Source: Rhizobium sp. FKY42 (lineage in GTDB: Bacteria > Pseudomonadota > Alphaproteobacteria > Rhizobiales > Rhizobiaceae). Taken from it: a DNA stretch of 64,000 nt. The stretch lies in NCBI RefSeq assembly GCF_005222835.1, contig NZ_STGA01000002.1, positions 124,001 through 188,000 on the forward strand, given 5' to 3'. The notes beneath the pieces were generated by a model. The model made no database searches. It had not been told where the DNA came from and saw only the letters and a program-made list of their open reading frames with translations. The first letter of the stretch is position 1, and each line of letters begins with the position of its first letter. Below are positions 35,207-46,037 of this stretch, in pieces. The translations under genes were made by a program, and so were the position numbers.

Positions 35207-38149
35207 TCAAATCGCTTGAGACGTCAGTACTTTCTCCAGCGCAATCTTGACCTGTTCCTGATGGTAAGGCTTGCGCAAAAGGGTAGATTTCTCCGGCGCG
35301 CCCGGGGGTGCATGTGTTTCACCCGTTGCGAAAACCACATGCAGCGCCGGCTTATGTTCCAGCGCACGTTTCGCAAGGCTTCCGCCATCTATGTCGGGGA
35401 GACCAACATCGGTCACGAGAACGTCGATTGGTTCGGACGCAAGTGCCGCCAGAGCTTCAGCGCCGGTGGCGGCTTCGATGACCTGATAACCGAAATCTGC
35501 AAGCATTTCCGCTGTGCTCGACCGGATCAGCACATCGTCTTCCACCAGCAGGACAATCGTTTCGCTTGCCAAGGCTTGCGGCACGACCGCTGTGCGATCA
35601 CGCAGCACGGTTTCAGCAACCTCCGTTTGCTTCTGGTTGGCAATTACATGGCGAATGCGTCGCGCAAGCGCCTCCCGTGAGTAGGGTTTGGACAGAAGTT
35701 CTACACCTGCATCCAAAATTCCGCCGTGCACAATCGAGTTTTCTGTGTAACCAGACGTGAAAAGGACAGCAAGGTTTGGCAGGCGTTCCTTCGCGCGGCG
35801 CGCCATCTCCCGGCTTTTCATCGGACCCGGCATGACGACGTCGGTGAAGATGACGTCGATGGGCAGGCCACTCTCGACGACATTCAGGCCCGCCTGCGCA
35901 TCCTTGGCCGTGAGAACCCGATAACCGAGATCGGCAAGAGTTTCGACGACAGTATTGCGCACCTCTTCGTCATCTTCGACAACAAGAACGGTTTCCGTAC
36001 CGCCAACGATAGGACCGGTCTGGATTGTGACCTCGCGATCTTCGTCAGCGACGGACCGTGGAAGATAGATCTTGACCGTCGTCCCCTGCCCGATTTCGCT
36101 GTAGATCTTGATATGTCCGCCGGACTGCTTGACGAAGCCGTAAACCATAGACAGTCCGAGGCCTGTTCCCTTGCCTTCGGGCTTGGTGGAGAAAAACGGT
36201 TCAAAGACCTTTTCGAGAATTTCGGCAGGCATACCCGAACCGGTATCGGTGACGGCCAGCATGACATACTGACCGGGCGAGACTTCCGCATGGGTGCGCG
36301 CATAATCCTGGTCGAGGCTTGCATTGCCAACCTCGATTGTCAGCTTGCCGGAACCATCCATGGCATCGCGCGCATTGATCGCAAGGTTCAGCAGTGCGTT
36401 CTCGACCTGCGCTGGATCCGCATAGGTATTCCATAGACCGCCGGACGTTATGACCTCGATCTCGATTGCCTCGCCCAACGAGCGTCGAAGCAGATCATCC
36501 ATGCCGGCAATGAAACGGCTGATGTTGATGACCCTCGGTTCCAGTGCCTGACGCCGTCCAAAAGCAAGAAGCTGGCTGGCAAGCTTCGCGCCACGGCTGA
36601 CACCGGCCAGCGCATTGCTGACGCGCCGTTCGGCGCGACCGTTGCCCGCAACATCCTTCAGCAAAAGCTGGAGGTTACCCTGAACCACTTGCAGCAGGTT
36701 ATTGAAGTCGTGCGCAACGCCGCCGGTCAATTGACCAATGGCTTCCATCTTCTGCGCCTGCTGAAGTGCGCGCTCTGCCTGCCGACGCTCTGCCATTTCA
36801 GATTCGACGCGGGCTTCCAAGCTTTCATTAAGCTGCCTTAGCTGTTCCTCGGCGCGCTGACGATGACGAATTTGGCGTTCAAGGCTGCTTGCATGTTCCT
36901 GAAGGCTAAGTTCTGCCTGACGCTGCTCAGTAATGTCCGTATGAACGCCGACCCATTCCTCGATTTCACCCTGACCATCCAGAATTGGAACCGCGCGGAT
37001 GAAAAACGTGCGATAGACGCCATCATGACGGCGAACACGATGCTCCCATACATAGGTAGTCTTTCCGGCGACTGCTTCCCGCCAACTGGCTATCGAGCCT
37101 GCCCTGTCGTCCGGATGGACTGCATTGGACCAACCATAGCCTTGGTATTCTTCGAAATTCTGGCCCGTCAGAGACGACCATCCTGGCTGTGGGCCAACCA
37201 TGCGCCCGTCAGCTGTGTTGGTCCAAAGCACACCATGAACGGCATTGACCGCCGCCTTGAATCGATCATTGCTCCGGCGAAGTGCAATCTCGCTTTGCTT
37301 GCGACTTTCTATGTCGATGATCAGAATATAGAGGCCGTCGACCATGCCCTCGGACGTCGAGCGCGGGATATAGCGGACTTCGGCTGTGCGGCTCTCGCCG
37401 TCCGGGCGCCGGATGACCGTGTCCGTAATCACAACCTCATCCGCCAGTGCACGGTCGAGAAGCGGCTTTCGAGCTTCGTAATAAGCTTGACCAATCACCT
37501 CTCGGGCGTGTTTGCCCACAACCTCGTCTGCGTTCAGCCCGAACCACTCGATGTAGCCCTGATTTGCAAAGCGATAGACGTGGTTGCGATCGAGAAACCC
37601 GACGAGGATCGGCATCGCATCGGTCAGTCGGCGCAGTTCTTCGCGACTTTCCGCCAATGCGCGAACTGCAATGACTTTCTCGGTGTTTTCAAGAACAGTG
37701 CAAAGGACGCCGTCCACACGGCCGTCTTCGCAATAGATCGGCGTATAGAATAGGTCGAAAATTACGTCTTCCGCGTCACCGTGCCGGTAAAGTGTCATCA
37801 CCTGATCGCGGAAAGACTGCACCTCGCCGCGAAAACCGGCTTCCAGGATCTTGCGGTTCCAGTCCCAGATCTCCGGCCAGATATCCTGTACGCGCGCACC
37901 CAGAGCGCCTGGGTGATAACTACCGGCAATTGCGACATAGGCGTCATTGTAGATCATCACATGATCCGCGCCCCACATCAGAACCTGCGGGATGGGAGAA
38001 TTCACGATGGAGTTCACCTTTATGCGCAAATGCTGCGGCCATTCGGATATGGTCCCCAATGAAGTCTGCGACCAGTCGAACTGCCGAATGAGTTCACCGG
38101 TCTCACCGCCGCCGAGAGGCCAGTGCGCGGACACGAACTGAAGGCTCAT
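35207..38149 (-). CDS. PAS-containing hybrid histidine kinase with two receivers
   Basis: Predicted 980-residue cytoplasmic-looking kinase from the ATG at 38149. Three PAS/PAC modules occupy roughly 1-440 ([54 protein letters not shown]). A short coiled coil follows, then HisKA with His in [13 protein letters not shown], an ATPase domain ([32 protein letters not shown]) and two tandem receivers with Asp in [12 protein letters not shown] and [13 protein letters not shown]. It belongs to the soluble PAS hybrid kinases common in rhizobia. It follows the second pectin operon on the same strand, after a 153-base gap, so a link to that operon is possible but unproven. Confidence 0.85.
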   Translation of the reverse strand: MSLQFVSAHWPLGGGETGELIRQFDWSQTSLGTISEWPQHLRIKVNSIVNSPIPQVLMWGADHVMIYNDAYVAIAGSYHPGALGARVQDIWPEIWDWNRKILEAGFRGEVQSFRDQVMTLYRHGDAEDVIFDLFYTPIYCEDGRVDGVLCTVLENTEKVIAVRALAESREELRRLTDAMPILVGFLDRNHVYRFANQGYIEWFGLNADEVVGKHAREVIGQAYYEARKPLLDRALADEVVITDTVIRRPDGESRTAEVRYIPRSTSEGMVDGLYILIIDIESRKQSEIALRRSNDRFKAAVNAVHGVLWTNTADGRMVGPQPGWSSLTGQNFEEYQGYGWSNAVHPDDRAGSIASWREAVAGKTTYVWEHRVRRHDGVYRTFFIRAVPILDGQGEIEEWVGVHTDITEQRQAELSLQEHASSLERQIRHRQRAEEQLRQLNESLEARVESEMAERRQAERALQQAQKMEAIGQLTGGVAHDFNNLLQVVQGNLQLLLKDVAGNGRAERRVSNALAGVSRGAKLASQLLAFGRRQALEPRVINISRFIAGMDDLLRRSLGEAIEIEVITSGGLWNTYADPAQVENALLNLAINARDAMDGSGKLTIEVGNASLDQDYARTHAEVSPGQYVMLAVTDTGSGMPAEILEKVFEPFFSTKPEGKGTGLGLSMVYGFVKQSGGHIKIYSEIGQGTTVKIYLPRSVADEDREVTIQTGPIVGGTETVLVVEDDEEVRNTVVETLADLGYRVLTAKDAQAGLNVVESGLPIDVIFTDVVMPGPMKSREMARRAKERLPNLAVLFTSGYTENSIVHGGILDAGVELLSKPYSREALARRIRHVIANQKQTEVAETVLRDRTAVVPQALASETIVLLVEDDVLIRSSTAEMLADFGYQVIEAATGAEALAALASEPIDVLVTDVGLPDIDGGSLAKRALEHKPALHVVFATGETHAPPGAPEKSTLLRKPYHQEQVKIALEKVLTSQAI

Positions 38150-38302
38150 CAGAAACCCCAAATATAAGGAAAATCGCTGCGGCGTGATATGGTGCGCAAT
38201 CGGTTTTGTCCAAGGGATTCTGAGTGCCAATCCGATGTTTTTTCAGGTTCGGAAACGACAGCGATAAAACTTTCAGCAAGCGTGGCCGTTTGCCCACGCC
38301 TT

Positions 38303-39376
38303 TCAGATCAGCAAATGTTGAAAATCGCGATCGTCGTGATCTTCTGCGAGCGGGAGCTGGACGATGGATTTTCCACGAGCAGAGGCATAGATAGCGGTCA
38401 TCAGCTCCGCAGAATGAAAGCCTTCCGCAATTGTCGGGAGATATATATCCGGCTGTCCCGTTAGTGCACGATGGATATCGGCAAAGAAACCGGGAAAGCG
38501 CGGCGGCACCTCTTCCGTACGCGCCACGATGGCATCCACCTCAGGCTGGAGCGATGGGTCACGCGCTTTGAATGTCCACGGCACTGAGCAGACACTGTAA
38601 GGCTCATCGCTTGACGTGATCGTCACTTGTTCAAAGCATGCCCTGAAGCGCGAAATGTTTCCGGCAGACCCCAGCGTAATCGACGAGGTGACCATTGCAC
38701 CTTCGGTGGTGCGCATGGAAATGGCAGCGCAATCCTCTGTTTCGATGGGGTTGACCCGCGTATCCAGAAACGCGGCGACCTCGCATACATTGCCCGCCAG
38801 GTGCGTGGCGAGATTGTGCAGATGGCAAGCGTGGCTGACGATGACGCCGCCCAACTCTCCCGCCCAAGTTCCTCGCCAGCGCTCTGCGTAGTAATCCGCG
38901 CCGCGCTGCCAATGGGTTTCCAGCGAAATCACATAGGGACGCCCAAGAAGTCCTGCCTGTTTCAGCCGATGCGTTGCGAGATAGCTCTGGCCATAGCGAT
39001 ATTGAAACACCGGGAACAGCCGACCGGTACTTTTCTCGGCTGCCGACATCAGCTTTCGCATGTCTGCAAGCGAACCGGCCAAGGGCTTTTCGCACACCAC
39101 ATGCTTGCCCGCCTCAAGCGCCTTGATCGACATGGAAACGTGCAACCCCGGCGGCAGGCAAATGTCGACGATATCGATGGACGGATCAGCAAGCACCGCA
39201 TCAAAACTGGTTACGGCCTGCGCACTGGGTGCAAGGCTGGCTGCGTCTTCAGCACGGGCAAAATTGAGATCGCAAACGCAGGCGACTTCAAACGCCTCTG
39301 GCAGTTGCAGATATCCGACCACATGAGCCTTGCCGATACCGGCTCCGATGACTGCCACGCGAAATCGACTGCTCAT
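38303..39376 (-). CDS. Gfo/Idh/MocA-family NAD(P)-dependent oxidoreductase (first of three)
   Basis: Predicted 357-residue sugar-type dehydrogenase. The Rossmann motif VAVIGAGIGKAHVVGY is at the N-terminus, the EKP signature lies in HVVCEKPLAGSL near residue 95, and a C-terminal alpha/beta domain contains GGVIVSHACHLHNL. The ATG at 39376 is used; the frame continues upstream into the neighbouring gene. It is the last gene of the KdgR-linked operon. Such enzymes oxidise or reduce sugars, sugar acids or inositols; which uronide step it serves is not visible. Confidence 0.83.
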   Translation of the reverse strand: MSSRFRVAVIGAGIGKAHVVGYLQLPEAFEVACVCDLNFARAEDAASLAPSAQAVTSFDAVLADPSIDIVDICLPPGLHVSMSIKALEAGKHVVCEKPLAGSLADMRKLMSAAEKSTGRLFPVFQYRYGQSYLATHRLKQAGLLGRPYVISLETHWQRGADYYAERWRGTWAGELGGVIVSHACHLHNLATHLAGNVCEVAAFLDTRVNPIETEDCAAISMRTTEGAMVTSSITLGSAGNISRFRACFEQVTITSSDEPYSVCSVPWTFKARDPSLQPEVDAIVARTEEVPPRFPGFFADIHRALTGQPDIYLPTIAEGFHSAELMTAIYASARGKSIVQLPLAEDHDDRDFQHLLI

Positions 39377-39377
39377 A

Positions 39378-40394
39378 TTACTGCTGACTTTCTGCCTTTG
39401 CCTGCGCCAAAAGCGCGAGTTCTGTCGCAAGAAACGCATGGGCCTGCGTCATCGCAACCTCGGTTCGCTCGATGATATCGGTGTAGAATTTACCGAAGAA
39501 TGGCAGTCCGGCGCCGGTCGCTTCGAAATGCTCGACACCTTTCTGATCCGCCAGAAACACATGATCCTTGCCGGGTCGTCCCGCGATATCAATGTATTTT
39601 CGAAGCTCGAGAGTGCCATGCGTGCCGAGTATCGTCATGCGCCCATCACCCCAGGTCGGCAGCCCGTCCGGGGTCAACCAATCCACGCGCGCATAACCAC
39701 GTCCGCCATTGCCCTCCAGCAGAACTTCGCCGAAGTCCTGAAAATCTGGACGATCTGGATTGGCCACATTCCCTATATGTGCGCTCACAACGCGCGCCTC
39801 AGTCGAACCGGTGAAATGCAGAAACTGGTCGAACTGGTGGGCGCAGATATCCGTCAGGATCCCGCCATAGCGAGACCTCTCCCAGAACCAGTCCGAACGC
39901 AGGTGCGGATTGTGGCGATGTGGCCCCAAGCCCACCGTTTGCACCACTTTGCCGATACGACCTTCCGCAATCAATTGATCGGCCAGCGTCACGCTTTCGA
40001 CTTGGAGGCGTTCCGAAAAACACACAATCCATTTTCGGCCTGTGGCGTTGGTGCACCGACGGATCGCGGCAAGCTCTTGAAGTGATGTGCAGCCGGGCTT
40101 GTCCACGAATGCGTCCTTGCCCGCCTGCATAGCGGCAATCGCGATGCCTGCCCGCTGGTCGTTGACTGCGGCAGAGACGATCAGCTGGACGGAAGCATCC
40201 TCAAGCAGCGCTTCCGGCTCCAGCATAGGCACATCAGGATAGGCTTCACCAAACATGCGGCACTGTGTGAGCGGCGTTTCGGCGCTGGTCGCCCAACCTA
40301 CAAATTCCGCCCCCTCGCCCACAAGACCATTGATCATTCCATAGATATGGTTGTGGTCAATGCCGATGACGCCGAACTTGAGGGGCGGCCTCAT
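39378..40394 (-). CDS. Gfo/Idh/MocA-family oxidoreductase (second of three)
   Basis: Predicted 338-residue enzyme with an N-terminal FGVIGIDHNHIYGM in place of the standard glycine-rich loop: the G-x-G-x-x-G fingerprint is altered (GIDHNH). DAFVDKPGCTSLQEL carries DKP instead of EKP. The C-terminal domain has GGILTDICAHQFDQFLHF. These deviations place it in the branch often linked to uronate or cyclitol metabolism rather than glucose-fructose oxidoreductase itself. It is one base from the next gene and two from the previous one. Confidence 0.8.
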   Translation of the reverse strand: MRPPLKFGVIGIDHNHIYGMINGLVGEGAEFVGWATSAETPLTQCRMFGEAYPDVPMLEPEALLEDASVQLIVSAAVNDQRAGIAIAAMQAGKDAFVDKPGCTSLQELAAIRRCTNATGRKWIVCFSERLQVESVTLADQLIAEGRIGKVVQTVGLGPHRHNPHLRSDWFWERSRYGGILTDICAHQFDQFLHFTGSTEARVVSAHIGNVANPDRPDFQDFGEVLLEGNGGRGYARVDWLTPDGLPTWGDGRMTILGTHGTLELRKYIDIAGRPGKDHVFLADQKGVEHFEATGAGLPFFGKFYTDIIERTEVAMTQAHAFLATELALLAQAKAESQQ

Positions 40395-40396
40395 CG

Positions 40397-41692
40397 CTAT
40401 CGCTCCAATTCAATGCCGCGTGCCCGCAGCATGGCTTGAATATCGACGACCGAACCAGTTTCGATCGAAGCATTTGCCGCTATGCCGGTCAGAATGGACC
40501 AGGCACCCGCTACGTGATCGGATGCGCGATTGAAGCGATCCGGCTCCATGCCTTCTGGATCGAAGATATAGCCCAGCATCACGGGGTCAGCTCCGCCGTG
40601 ATGCCCTTTGGCCTTGGGCACGTCCAGCATCCTCGGCTGCTCACCCGCCAGATGAAGCTCCGTGGTGATCGCATCCTCGTCCGCATGCGCGCGCTCGCCC
40701 CCGAAGACTCCGTGCACCTCGACGTGGCGGTGGGTAATGTCACCCTTGGTGCCCTGGAACTTGATCTCCAGACCTTCCCATGGCGAATAGGCCGTCAGGG
40801 TGTAATTCGCCGTCACACCGGATGCATAACGGATATGCGCCTGCATCGTATCTTCGATGCCGATTTCCTTGTCGAAGACACAGAGGTCGCGGTAGTAACC
40901 ATCGGCCGCCTCCGCATCGAGGTAAAGGCTCTTCAAAGCAGCATCTTCCGCCATGTTCAGCTCGAAGTCGCACTTATGTGCGACAGGACAGTCCGCACAG
41001 CGAGGGCCGCGTCCTTCGAGGCCAAATTCGATGGCAGTCTCCGGACGATAGAAGACACGCTTTCCTGAAGCGAATACGTGCGTCGGAACCGTTCCCAGCC
41101 ACCAGTTCAACAGATCGAAATGGTGGGTGGATTTATGAACCAGAAGCCCGCCCGAGTTTTCCTTCTGACGGTGCCAGCGCCTGAAGTAATCCGCGCCATG
41201 GACGCGATCCAGATGCCAGCGGAAATCGACAGCGGTTACGGTTCCTATCGCACCGGACGCGATGAGTTCGCGGATCTGCGTACGGGCTGGGGAGTAACGA
41301 TAATTGAAAGTGACCTTGACCTGACGCCCGGTGCGTTTCTGCGCATCGATAATCATCTTCAGACGGGACAGATCGATCGTCAGCGGCTTCTCGCAGATCA
41401 CATCGCAACCTGCCTCGAAAGCGCGCACGATATAATCCGAATGCAGGAAATCGGGCGTTGCGACAACAACTGTATCTGGCCTCTGCTCGGCAATCAGACG
41501 ATCAAAATCATCGGCCAGATAGGTTGCAACGCCATTCGTGCCCGGCTGTGAGGCTGCTTGCGCCGCTTCGCTCAACCGATGCGGATTGCTGTCGCAAAGC
41601 GCGACGATCTCGTGTTTATCGGCGTAGTCATCGATCACGGAATCGCGGAACATCTTGTGCCGCGATCCGCATCCTACAATAGCGATTTTCAC
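40397..41692 (-). CDS. Gfo/Idh/MocA-family oxidoreductase with a cysteine cluster (third of three)
   Basis: Predicted 431-residue enzyme, longer than its two neighbours. The Rossmann start [24 protein letters not shown] at about 100 and [18 protein letters not shown] at about 181 are standard. A mid-protein insertion holds C232-x2-C235-x5-C241 ([11 protein letters not shown]), with further Cys upstream, suggesting a structural metal or disulfide. This longer type occurs in plant-sugar and aminocyclitol clusters. Its start overlaps the ATPase stop by four bases. Confidence 0.82.
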   Translation of the reverse strand: MKIAIVGCGSRHKMFRDSVIDDYADKHEIVALCDSNPHRLSEAAQAASQPGTNGVATYLADDFDRLIAEQRPDTVVVATPDFLHSDYIVRAFEAGCDVICEKPLTIDLSRLKMIIDAQKRTGRQVKVTFNYRYSPARTQIRELIASGAIGTVTAVDFRWHLDRVHGADYFRRWHRQKENSGGLLVHKSTHHFDLLNWWLGTVPTHVFASGKRVFYRPETAIEFGLEGRGPRCADCPVAHKCDFELNMAEDAALKSLYLDAEAADGYYRDLCVFDKEIGIEDTMQAHIRYASGVTANYTLTAYSPWEGLEIKFQGTKGDITHRHVEVHGVFGGERAHADEDAITTELHLAGEQPRMLDVPKAKGHHGGADPVMLGYIFDPEGMEPDRFNRASDHVAGAWSILTGIAANASIETGSVVDIQAMLRARGIELER

Positions 41693-42771
41693 TGTATTCT
41701 GCCTTCATTCTCTGTGGGTTCAATGCGTTGCCCAGCCGCATTGAAATAATGCAGGTCGAATGGGTCAAAGCCAATCGTGACAGAGTCTCCAATTCGATAG
41801 CTAACTTTGCCACTATCGCTGACTAGAAGCACTTGCCCGGATGAAAGGGTGACATGCATGAGCGTTTCATTGCCAAGATACTCGACGAGCTTGATCGTAC
41901 CACCGGCAGTGACCTTACCTGAGCCGATCCGCACACTTCCCGGGCGTATGCATAGCGTCAATTCCTGATCCGTCGTGCCAAGGACAGGCAGCGCGAACGC
42001 GGGCAGACCATCCACAACGGCTTCGTTGTTGGAAACCTTCGCCTTCAGCATGTTGATCTTCGGAGAGCCGATGAAGCCTGCCACAAACAGGTTTTGCGGC
42101 TTCTCGTATAGCTCCTGCGGCGTTCCCACCTGTTCTATCTTGCCGCCGCGCAGCACCACGATACGGCTGGCCATGGTCATGGCTTCCACCTGATCGTGCG
42201 TAACATAGATCATCGTCGTGCCGAGACGCGTATAAAGCGAGGCAAGCTCGGCGCGCATTTGAACGCGCAGTTCCGCATCAAGGTTGGAAAGGGGCTCGTC
42301 GAACAGAAAGAGCTTCGGCTCACGGACAATCGCGCGGCCAATGGCAACACGCTGCTTCTGTCCACCGGAAAGCTGGCGCGGTTTGCGATCCATTAGCTTT
42401 TCGATCTGCAGAATACGTGCTGCCTCGGCGACACGTCTATCGACTTCCGCTTTCGGCATCTTGAAATTCTGCAGGCCAAAGGCAAGGTTCTTGGCCACAC
42501 TCATGTGCGGATAGAGTGCGTAGGACTGGAACACCATCGAAAGCTCTCGCTTGGAAGCCGGCAGATCGTTGACGATCTTGTTGCCGATCGCCACCGTTCC
42601 TTCGCTGATATCTTCCAGACCAGCAATCATGCGCAGAAGTGTCGACTTTCCACAGCCGGATGGCCCAACCAGCACAAGAAACTCACCATCATGGATGTCC
42701 AGGTTCAGGCCCTGGATGATCGACAGCGCGCCATAGCGCTTGCCGACATTACGAAGCGTCAATCCAGCCAT
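41689..42771 (-). CDS. Sugar ABC transporter ATPase (MalK/UgpC type)
   Basis: Predicted 360-residue ATPase. Walker [10 protein letters not shown] is near residue 37, the signature is [15 protein letters not shown], Walker [17 protein letters not shown], and the switch histidine is in [12 protein letters not shown]. The C-terminal regulatory domain carries [11 protein letters not shown]. It energises the second pectin-type importer in the operon and is coupled by a four-base overlap to the first oxidoreductase gene. Confidence 0.85.
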   Translation of the reverse strand: MAGLTLRNVGKRYGALSIIQGLNLDIHDGEFLVLVGPSGCGKSTLLRMIAGLEDISEGTVAIGNKIVNDLPASKRELSMVFQSYALYPHMSVAKNLAFGLQNFKMPKAEVDRRVAEAARILQIEKLMDRKPRQLSGGQKQRVAIGRAIVREPKLFLFDEPLSNLDAELRVQMRAELASLYTRLGTTMIYVTHDQVEAMTMASRIVVLRGGKIEQVGTPQELYEKPQNLFVAGFIGSPKINMLKAKVSNNEAVVDGLPAFALPVLGTTDQELTLCIRPGSVRIGSGKVTAGGTIKLVEYLGNETLMHVTLSSGQVLLVSDSGKVSYRIGDSVTIGFDPFDLHYFNAAGQRIEPTENEGRIQ

Positions 42772-42784
42772 TTCAAGCGATTCC

Positions 42785-43702
42785 TTACTTCATTCCGGAG
42801 GTGGCGATGCCACGAACAATCAGCTTCTGGAACAGGAGGAAGGCGATCACCACCGGAACCAGCGAAAGAACAGACATCGCAAACATCTGCCCGTAGGAGG
42901 ACTGGCCTTCCTGATCGAGGAAAAGACGCAGCGCCAAAGGCACGGTGTAGCTCTTGATGTCATTGAGATAGATGAGCGGAGCCAGGAAATCCTCCCAGGT
43001 CCAGATCAGTGAAAAGATGGCCGCTGTGCCGAGCGCCGGGAGTGAGAGCGGCAGAATGATCGCCCAATAAATCTTGAAGGGCGAGCAGCCATCGATCATC
43101 GCCGCCTCATCCAGTTCACGCGGCAACTGGCGGAAGAACTGCACCATCAAGAAGATGAAGAATGCATCCGATGCCAGAAAGCGTGGCACGACGAGCGGCA
43201 GATAGGTATCTACCCATCCCAGGCGCAGAAACTGCACATACTGAGGTATGAGCACGACGTGATAGGGGATCATCAGTGTCATCATCATCAGGCCGAACAG
43301 AAACGTGCGTCCCGTGAACTGCAAGCGCGCAAAGGCATAGGCGGCAAAGGAGCAGGAAATCAAATTTCCGATGACGGAAAGGACCGTCACGATCGTTGAG
43401 TTTATGTAGAAGATCGTAAAGCTCACAGGCAGGCCGTGCCAGCCATCGACATAGTTGTGCCACTGAAATTCCGTCGGCCACAGCGTGAGGCTGCCAAAGA
43501 TATCATTCTCGGGTTTCAGTGATGAGGCAAGCAGCCAGAGCAGTGGATAGAGCATCACAATCGAGACGCTGATCAGGAAGAGATGCTTGAGCAGACGCCC
43601 CATCCGGGCGCGCTGGTCACGCTTTACGCGCATCTCATGCGCCACGCGCGCGGCTTCCTCCATCTCCTGCGCGAGGGTAATGTCAGTCGCGCTCGTTTTC
43701 AT
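42785..43702 (-). CDS. Sugar ABC permease (MalG family)
   Basis: Predicted 305-residue membrane protein with a 45-residue cytoplasmic N-terminus. The EAA loop reads [20 protein letters not shown] near residue 200 and the end is [11 protein letters not shown], a MalG hallmark. Its proposed start lies 20 bases inside the preceding permease gene, an unusually long overlap, so a later start is possible but would cut the conserved N-terminus. Confidence 0.83.
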   Translation of the reverse strand: MKTSATDITLAQEMEEAARVAHEMRVKRDQRARMGRLLKHLFLISVSIVMLYPLLWLLASSLKPENDIFGSLTLWPTEFQWHNYVDGWHGLPVSFTIFYINSTIVTVLSVIGNLISCSFAAYAFARLQFTGRTFLFGLMMMTLMIPYHVVLIPQYVQFLRLGWVDTYLPLVVPRFLASDAFFIFLMVQFFRQLPRELDEAAMIDGCSPFKIYWAIILPLSLPALGTAAIFSLIWTWEDFLAPLIYLNDIKSYTVPLALRLFLDQEGQSSYGQMFAMSVLSLVPVVIAFLLFQKLIVRGIATSGMK

Positions 43703-44576
43703 AATGCACCCAGTATTTCGAGGTCAGGAATGAGATGGCCGTGAAGATCGCAATGATGATCAACAGAACCCAGGCCAGTGCCGAGGCATAGCCCATACGG
43801 AAGAACTTGAAGGCTTCGTTGAACAGATAGACGGTGTAGAACAGCAGGCTGTCTGCCGGTGCGCCGGTGCCGTTCGAAATGATGAAGGCGCTCGAAAAGG
43901 TCTTGAATGCCTCAATCGTCTGCAGAACAAGATTGAAGAAGATGACCGGCGCCAGAAGCGGTAACGTTATGCGGGTGAACTGCCGCCATTTCGGCGTGCC
44001 ATCGATTTCCGCAGCCTCATACAAATCCTTCGGAATACCGCGCAAACCGGCGAGGAAGATCAGCATCGGCGAGCCGAACTGCCACATGGCCAGCACGACG
44101 AGCGTGTACAGTGACGTATCCGGATTGGTGATCCATGCGGCACCCTGAATGCCGAAATAGCCAAGAACAGCATTCACCACACCATCGGCGGCAAACAGCT
44201 GGCGCCAGAGAATGGCAATCGCAATCGAGGCACCCAGCAGCGACGGCAGATAGAAGATGGCGCGGTAAAGGCCGATTGTACGCAGCCCCTTGTCGAGCAG
44301 CATGGCGACACCGAGCGCCATGATCAGGCGGGCCGGAACAGCCAGCGCCACATACGTGAAGGTCACCTCTAACGCCTTCCAGAAACGCCGGTCACGCGTG
44401 AACATGTATTCGTAATTGGCTAGACCAACCCATCTGGGGGCGTTGACCATGTCATAGCGCGTGAACGACAGATAGAGCGACGCCAGAATGGGGCCGAGCG
44501 CCAGCAGGAAGAAGCCGAGCAGCCAAGGCGTCAAAAAGGCATAGGCAGGCGCGTTTCGCGCGATGAAACGTCTCAT
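43683..44576 (-). CDS. Sugar ABC permease (MalF family)
   Basis: Predicted 297-residue membrane protein from the ATG at 44576 (MRRFIARNAPAYAFLTPWLL). The EAA loop reads YEAAEIDGTPKWRQFTRITL near residue 195. The frame open upstream of 44576 crosses a perfect hairpin and is unlikely to be translated. It partners the MalG-type permease in the same operon. Confidence 0.84.
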   Translation of the reverse strand: MRRFIARNAPAYAFLTPWLLGFFLLALGPILASLYLSFTRYDMVNAPRWVGLANYEYMFTRDRRFWKALEVTFTYVALAVPARLIMALGVAMLLDKGLRTIGLYRAIFYLPSLLGASIAIAILWRQLFAADGVVNAVLGYFGIQGAAWITNPDTSLYTLVVLAMWQFGSPMLIFLAGLRGIPKDLYEAAEIDGTPKWRQFTRITLPLLAPVIFFNLVLQTIEAFKTFSSAFIISNGTGAPADSLLFYTVYLFNEAFKFFRMGYASALAWVLLIIIAIFTAISFLTSKYWVHYENERD

Positions 44577-44601
44577 GAAACTTGCTTTCAGTGGGGAGAT
44601 G

Positions 44602-44629
44602 GAGCCCCGCCACACCTGTTGCGGGGCTC
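44602..44629 (-). other. Intercistronic hairpin after the second operon's binding-protein gene
   Basis: GAGCCCCGC (44602-44610) and GCGGGGCTC (44621-44629) form a perfect 9-bp GC-rich stem with a 10-base loop. It lies 16 bases past the binding-protein stop and before the permease start at 44576. It is the third such hairpin after a binding-protein gene in this window, and likely sets unequal expression of the binding protein and the permeases. Confidence 0.7.
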
Positions 44630-44645
44630 TTGCAGATCAAACCCT

Positions 44646-45926
44646 TTACTGGGCGCGTTCCACGATATCGGACGCATCGGCGATGAACTGTTCCGCCGCG
44701 TCCTTCACCTTGGCCCGATCGAGCACAACGCTGGTGCCGATGCGCATGAAGGCGTCCCGCACCTCTCCCGCACCCTTCGGAGCCGGAAGTGGAAGCGGTC
44801 CAACCTTGCTCTGGATCGCATCGAAATAGGCGACCGACAGCTTTTCGGTTTCGTTCAAGCCCGGTGCCAGCGCATCGCGAACCGCCTTGGACGCCGGAAT
44901 ACCACGTTCGAGACCGAGGATCTTGGTAATGGCCGGATCCGTGACCCAGGCGTTCATATACTTGATCGCGCTTTCGGCATCCTTGGTGTCACGCGAGAGC
45001 GACATGAACATGGAAGGCTTGATGAACTGGCCAGGCTTGCCGCCCTTTTTATGCGGAACCATGGCCGGACCGATCTTGTCCTTGGCGACTGCCTGAATGC
45101 CGACGAGCTGGTTCGACCAATAGTGCGACATGGCCGTATCGCCAACGGCAACGCCGGATTCCGCGAGCGGCGGATCCAGGATGACCGTCTTGTCCTTGGA
45201 GCGCACGACATCCTTCTTGCGAAGGTCCGCCCACATTTGCCAATAGCTGGCAACATCGTCCACAGTGGCCGCAACCTTGCCATCGGCTCCGTAGAACTCG
45301 CGACCGTTCTGACGTACCCAGGATTCGAAAGCCTCGATCATCAGCGACAGGTCGTCGGAACCCTTTACCTTGCCGCCGCTCTTCGCGGTAATCTGTTCGC
45401 AGGCCTTGGCGAAGTCATCCCAGGTCCAGTTGATCAGATCCACATCGACGCCGGCTTCCTTGAAGACGCGCGTGTTATGCACGATGACCTGGCTGTTGGA
45501 GCCAATGTTCAGGGCATAGAGCTTGCCGTCTACCATGCCACCGGCGATTGGGCCCTGATCGAAATCCTTGATCATCAGGCTCTTGCCGACATATTCATCC
45601 AGCGGCTTCAGGGCACCGCGGCGTACATATTCGAACAGATAGCGATAATCCATCTGCACGAGGTCCGCCATATTACGGCCCGCGGTCTGGGTTGCCATTT
45701 TTGTCCAGTAGTCGCCCCAGCCAATCGTCTCGCCGGAAACCTCTATCCCGGGATTGGCCTTCTGGAAGGTATCGATGACGGCAAATGTGCGTTTGTCACG
45801 CTCAGGATTGCCCCACCAGTAGTGGCGAATACGCGTTGCGGCCTTGGCGGGCACGGCCGAAAGCGCAGTTGCTGCAACGCCTGCCCCGACAGCTCCCAAA
45901 AGCCGCCGACGTGTCAATTCCATCAT
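44646..45926 (-). CDS. Tat-exported sugar ABC binding protein
   Basis: Predicted 426-residue solute-binding family 1 protein. The N-terminus MMELTRRRLLGAVGAGVAAT is a twin-arginine signal (RRRLLG) followed by ALSAVPAKA, so it is probably exported folded. GGAGGAGG lies just upstream of the two adjacent ATGs at 45926 and 45923. The mature protein begins ATRIRHYWWGNPERDKRTF, and later has ADLVQMDYRYLFEYVRRGAL. Position right after a GH105 gene supports an unsaturated oligouronide or rhamnogalacturonide ligand. The 45927-46037 gap shows a small CGGAT/ATCCG hairpin only. Confidence 0.84.
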   Translation of the reverse strand: MMELTRRRLLGAVGAGVAATALSAVPAKAATRIRHYWWGNPERDKRTFAVIDTFQKANPGIEVSGETIGWGDYWTKMATQTAGRNMADLVQMDYRYLFEYVRRGALKPLDEYVGKSLMIKDFDQGPIAGGMVDGKLYALNIGSNSQVIVHNTRVFKEAGVDVDLINWTWDDFAKACEQITAKSGGKVKGSDDLSLMIEAFESWVRQNGREFYGADGKVAATVDDVASYWQMWADLRKKDVVRSKDKTVILDPPLAESGVAVGDTAMSHYWSNQLVGIQAVAKDKIGPAMVPHKKGGKPGQFIKPSMFMSLSRDTKDAESAIKYMNAWVTDPAITKILGLERGIPASKAVRDALAPGLNETEKLSVAYFDAIQSKVGPLPLPAPKGAGEVRDAFMRIGTSVVLDRAKVKDAAEQFIADASDIVERAQ

Positions 45927-46037
45927 GTCATCCTCCTCCAGATTTCGGATTTATCGATCCGGCGGCCTTCGCCGCTTGTTCACCCTTGTTCACCCACCCG
46001 CACCTTCCTCCCGAAGATGCGTCTGCATGTACTCACC

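Noticed and set aside
45976..45995. Tandem TTGTTCACCC repeat ahead of the Tat binding-protein gene
   Set aside because: Two short copies with no symmetry or conserved spacing; too weak to call a regulatory site.
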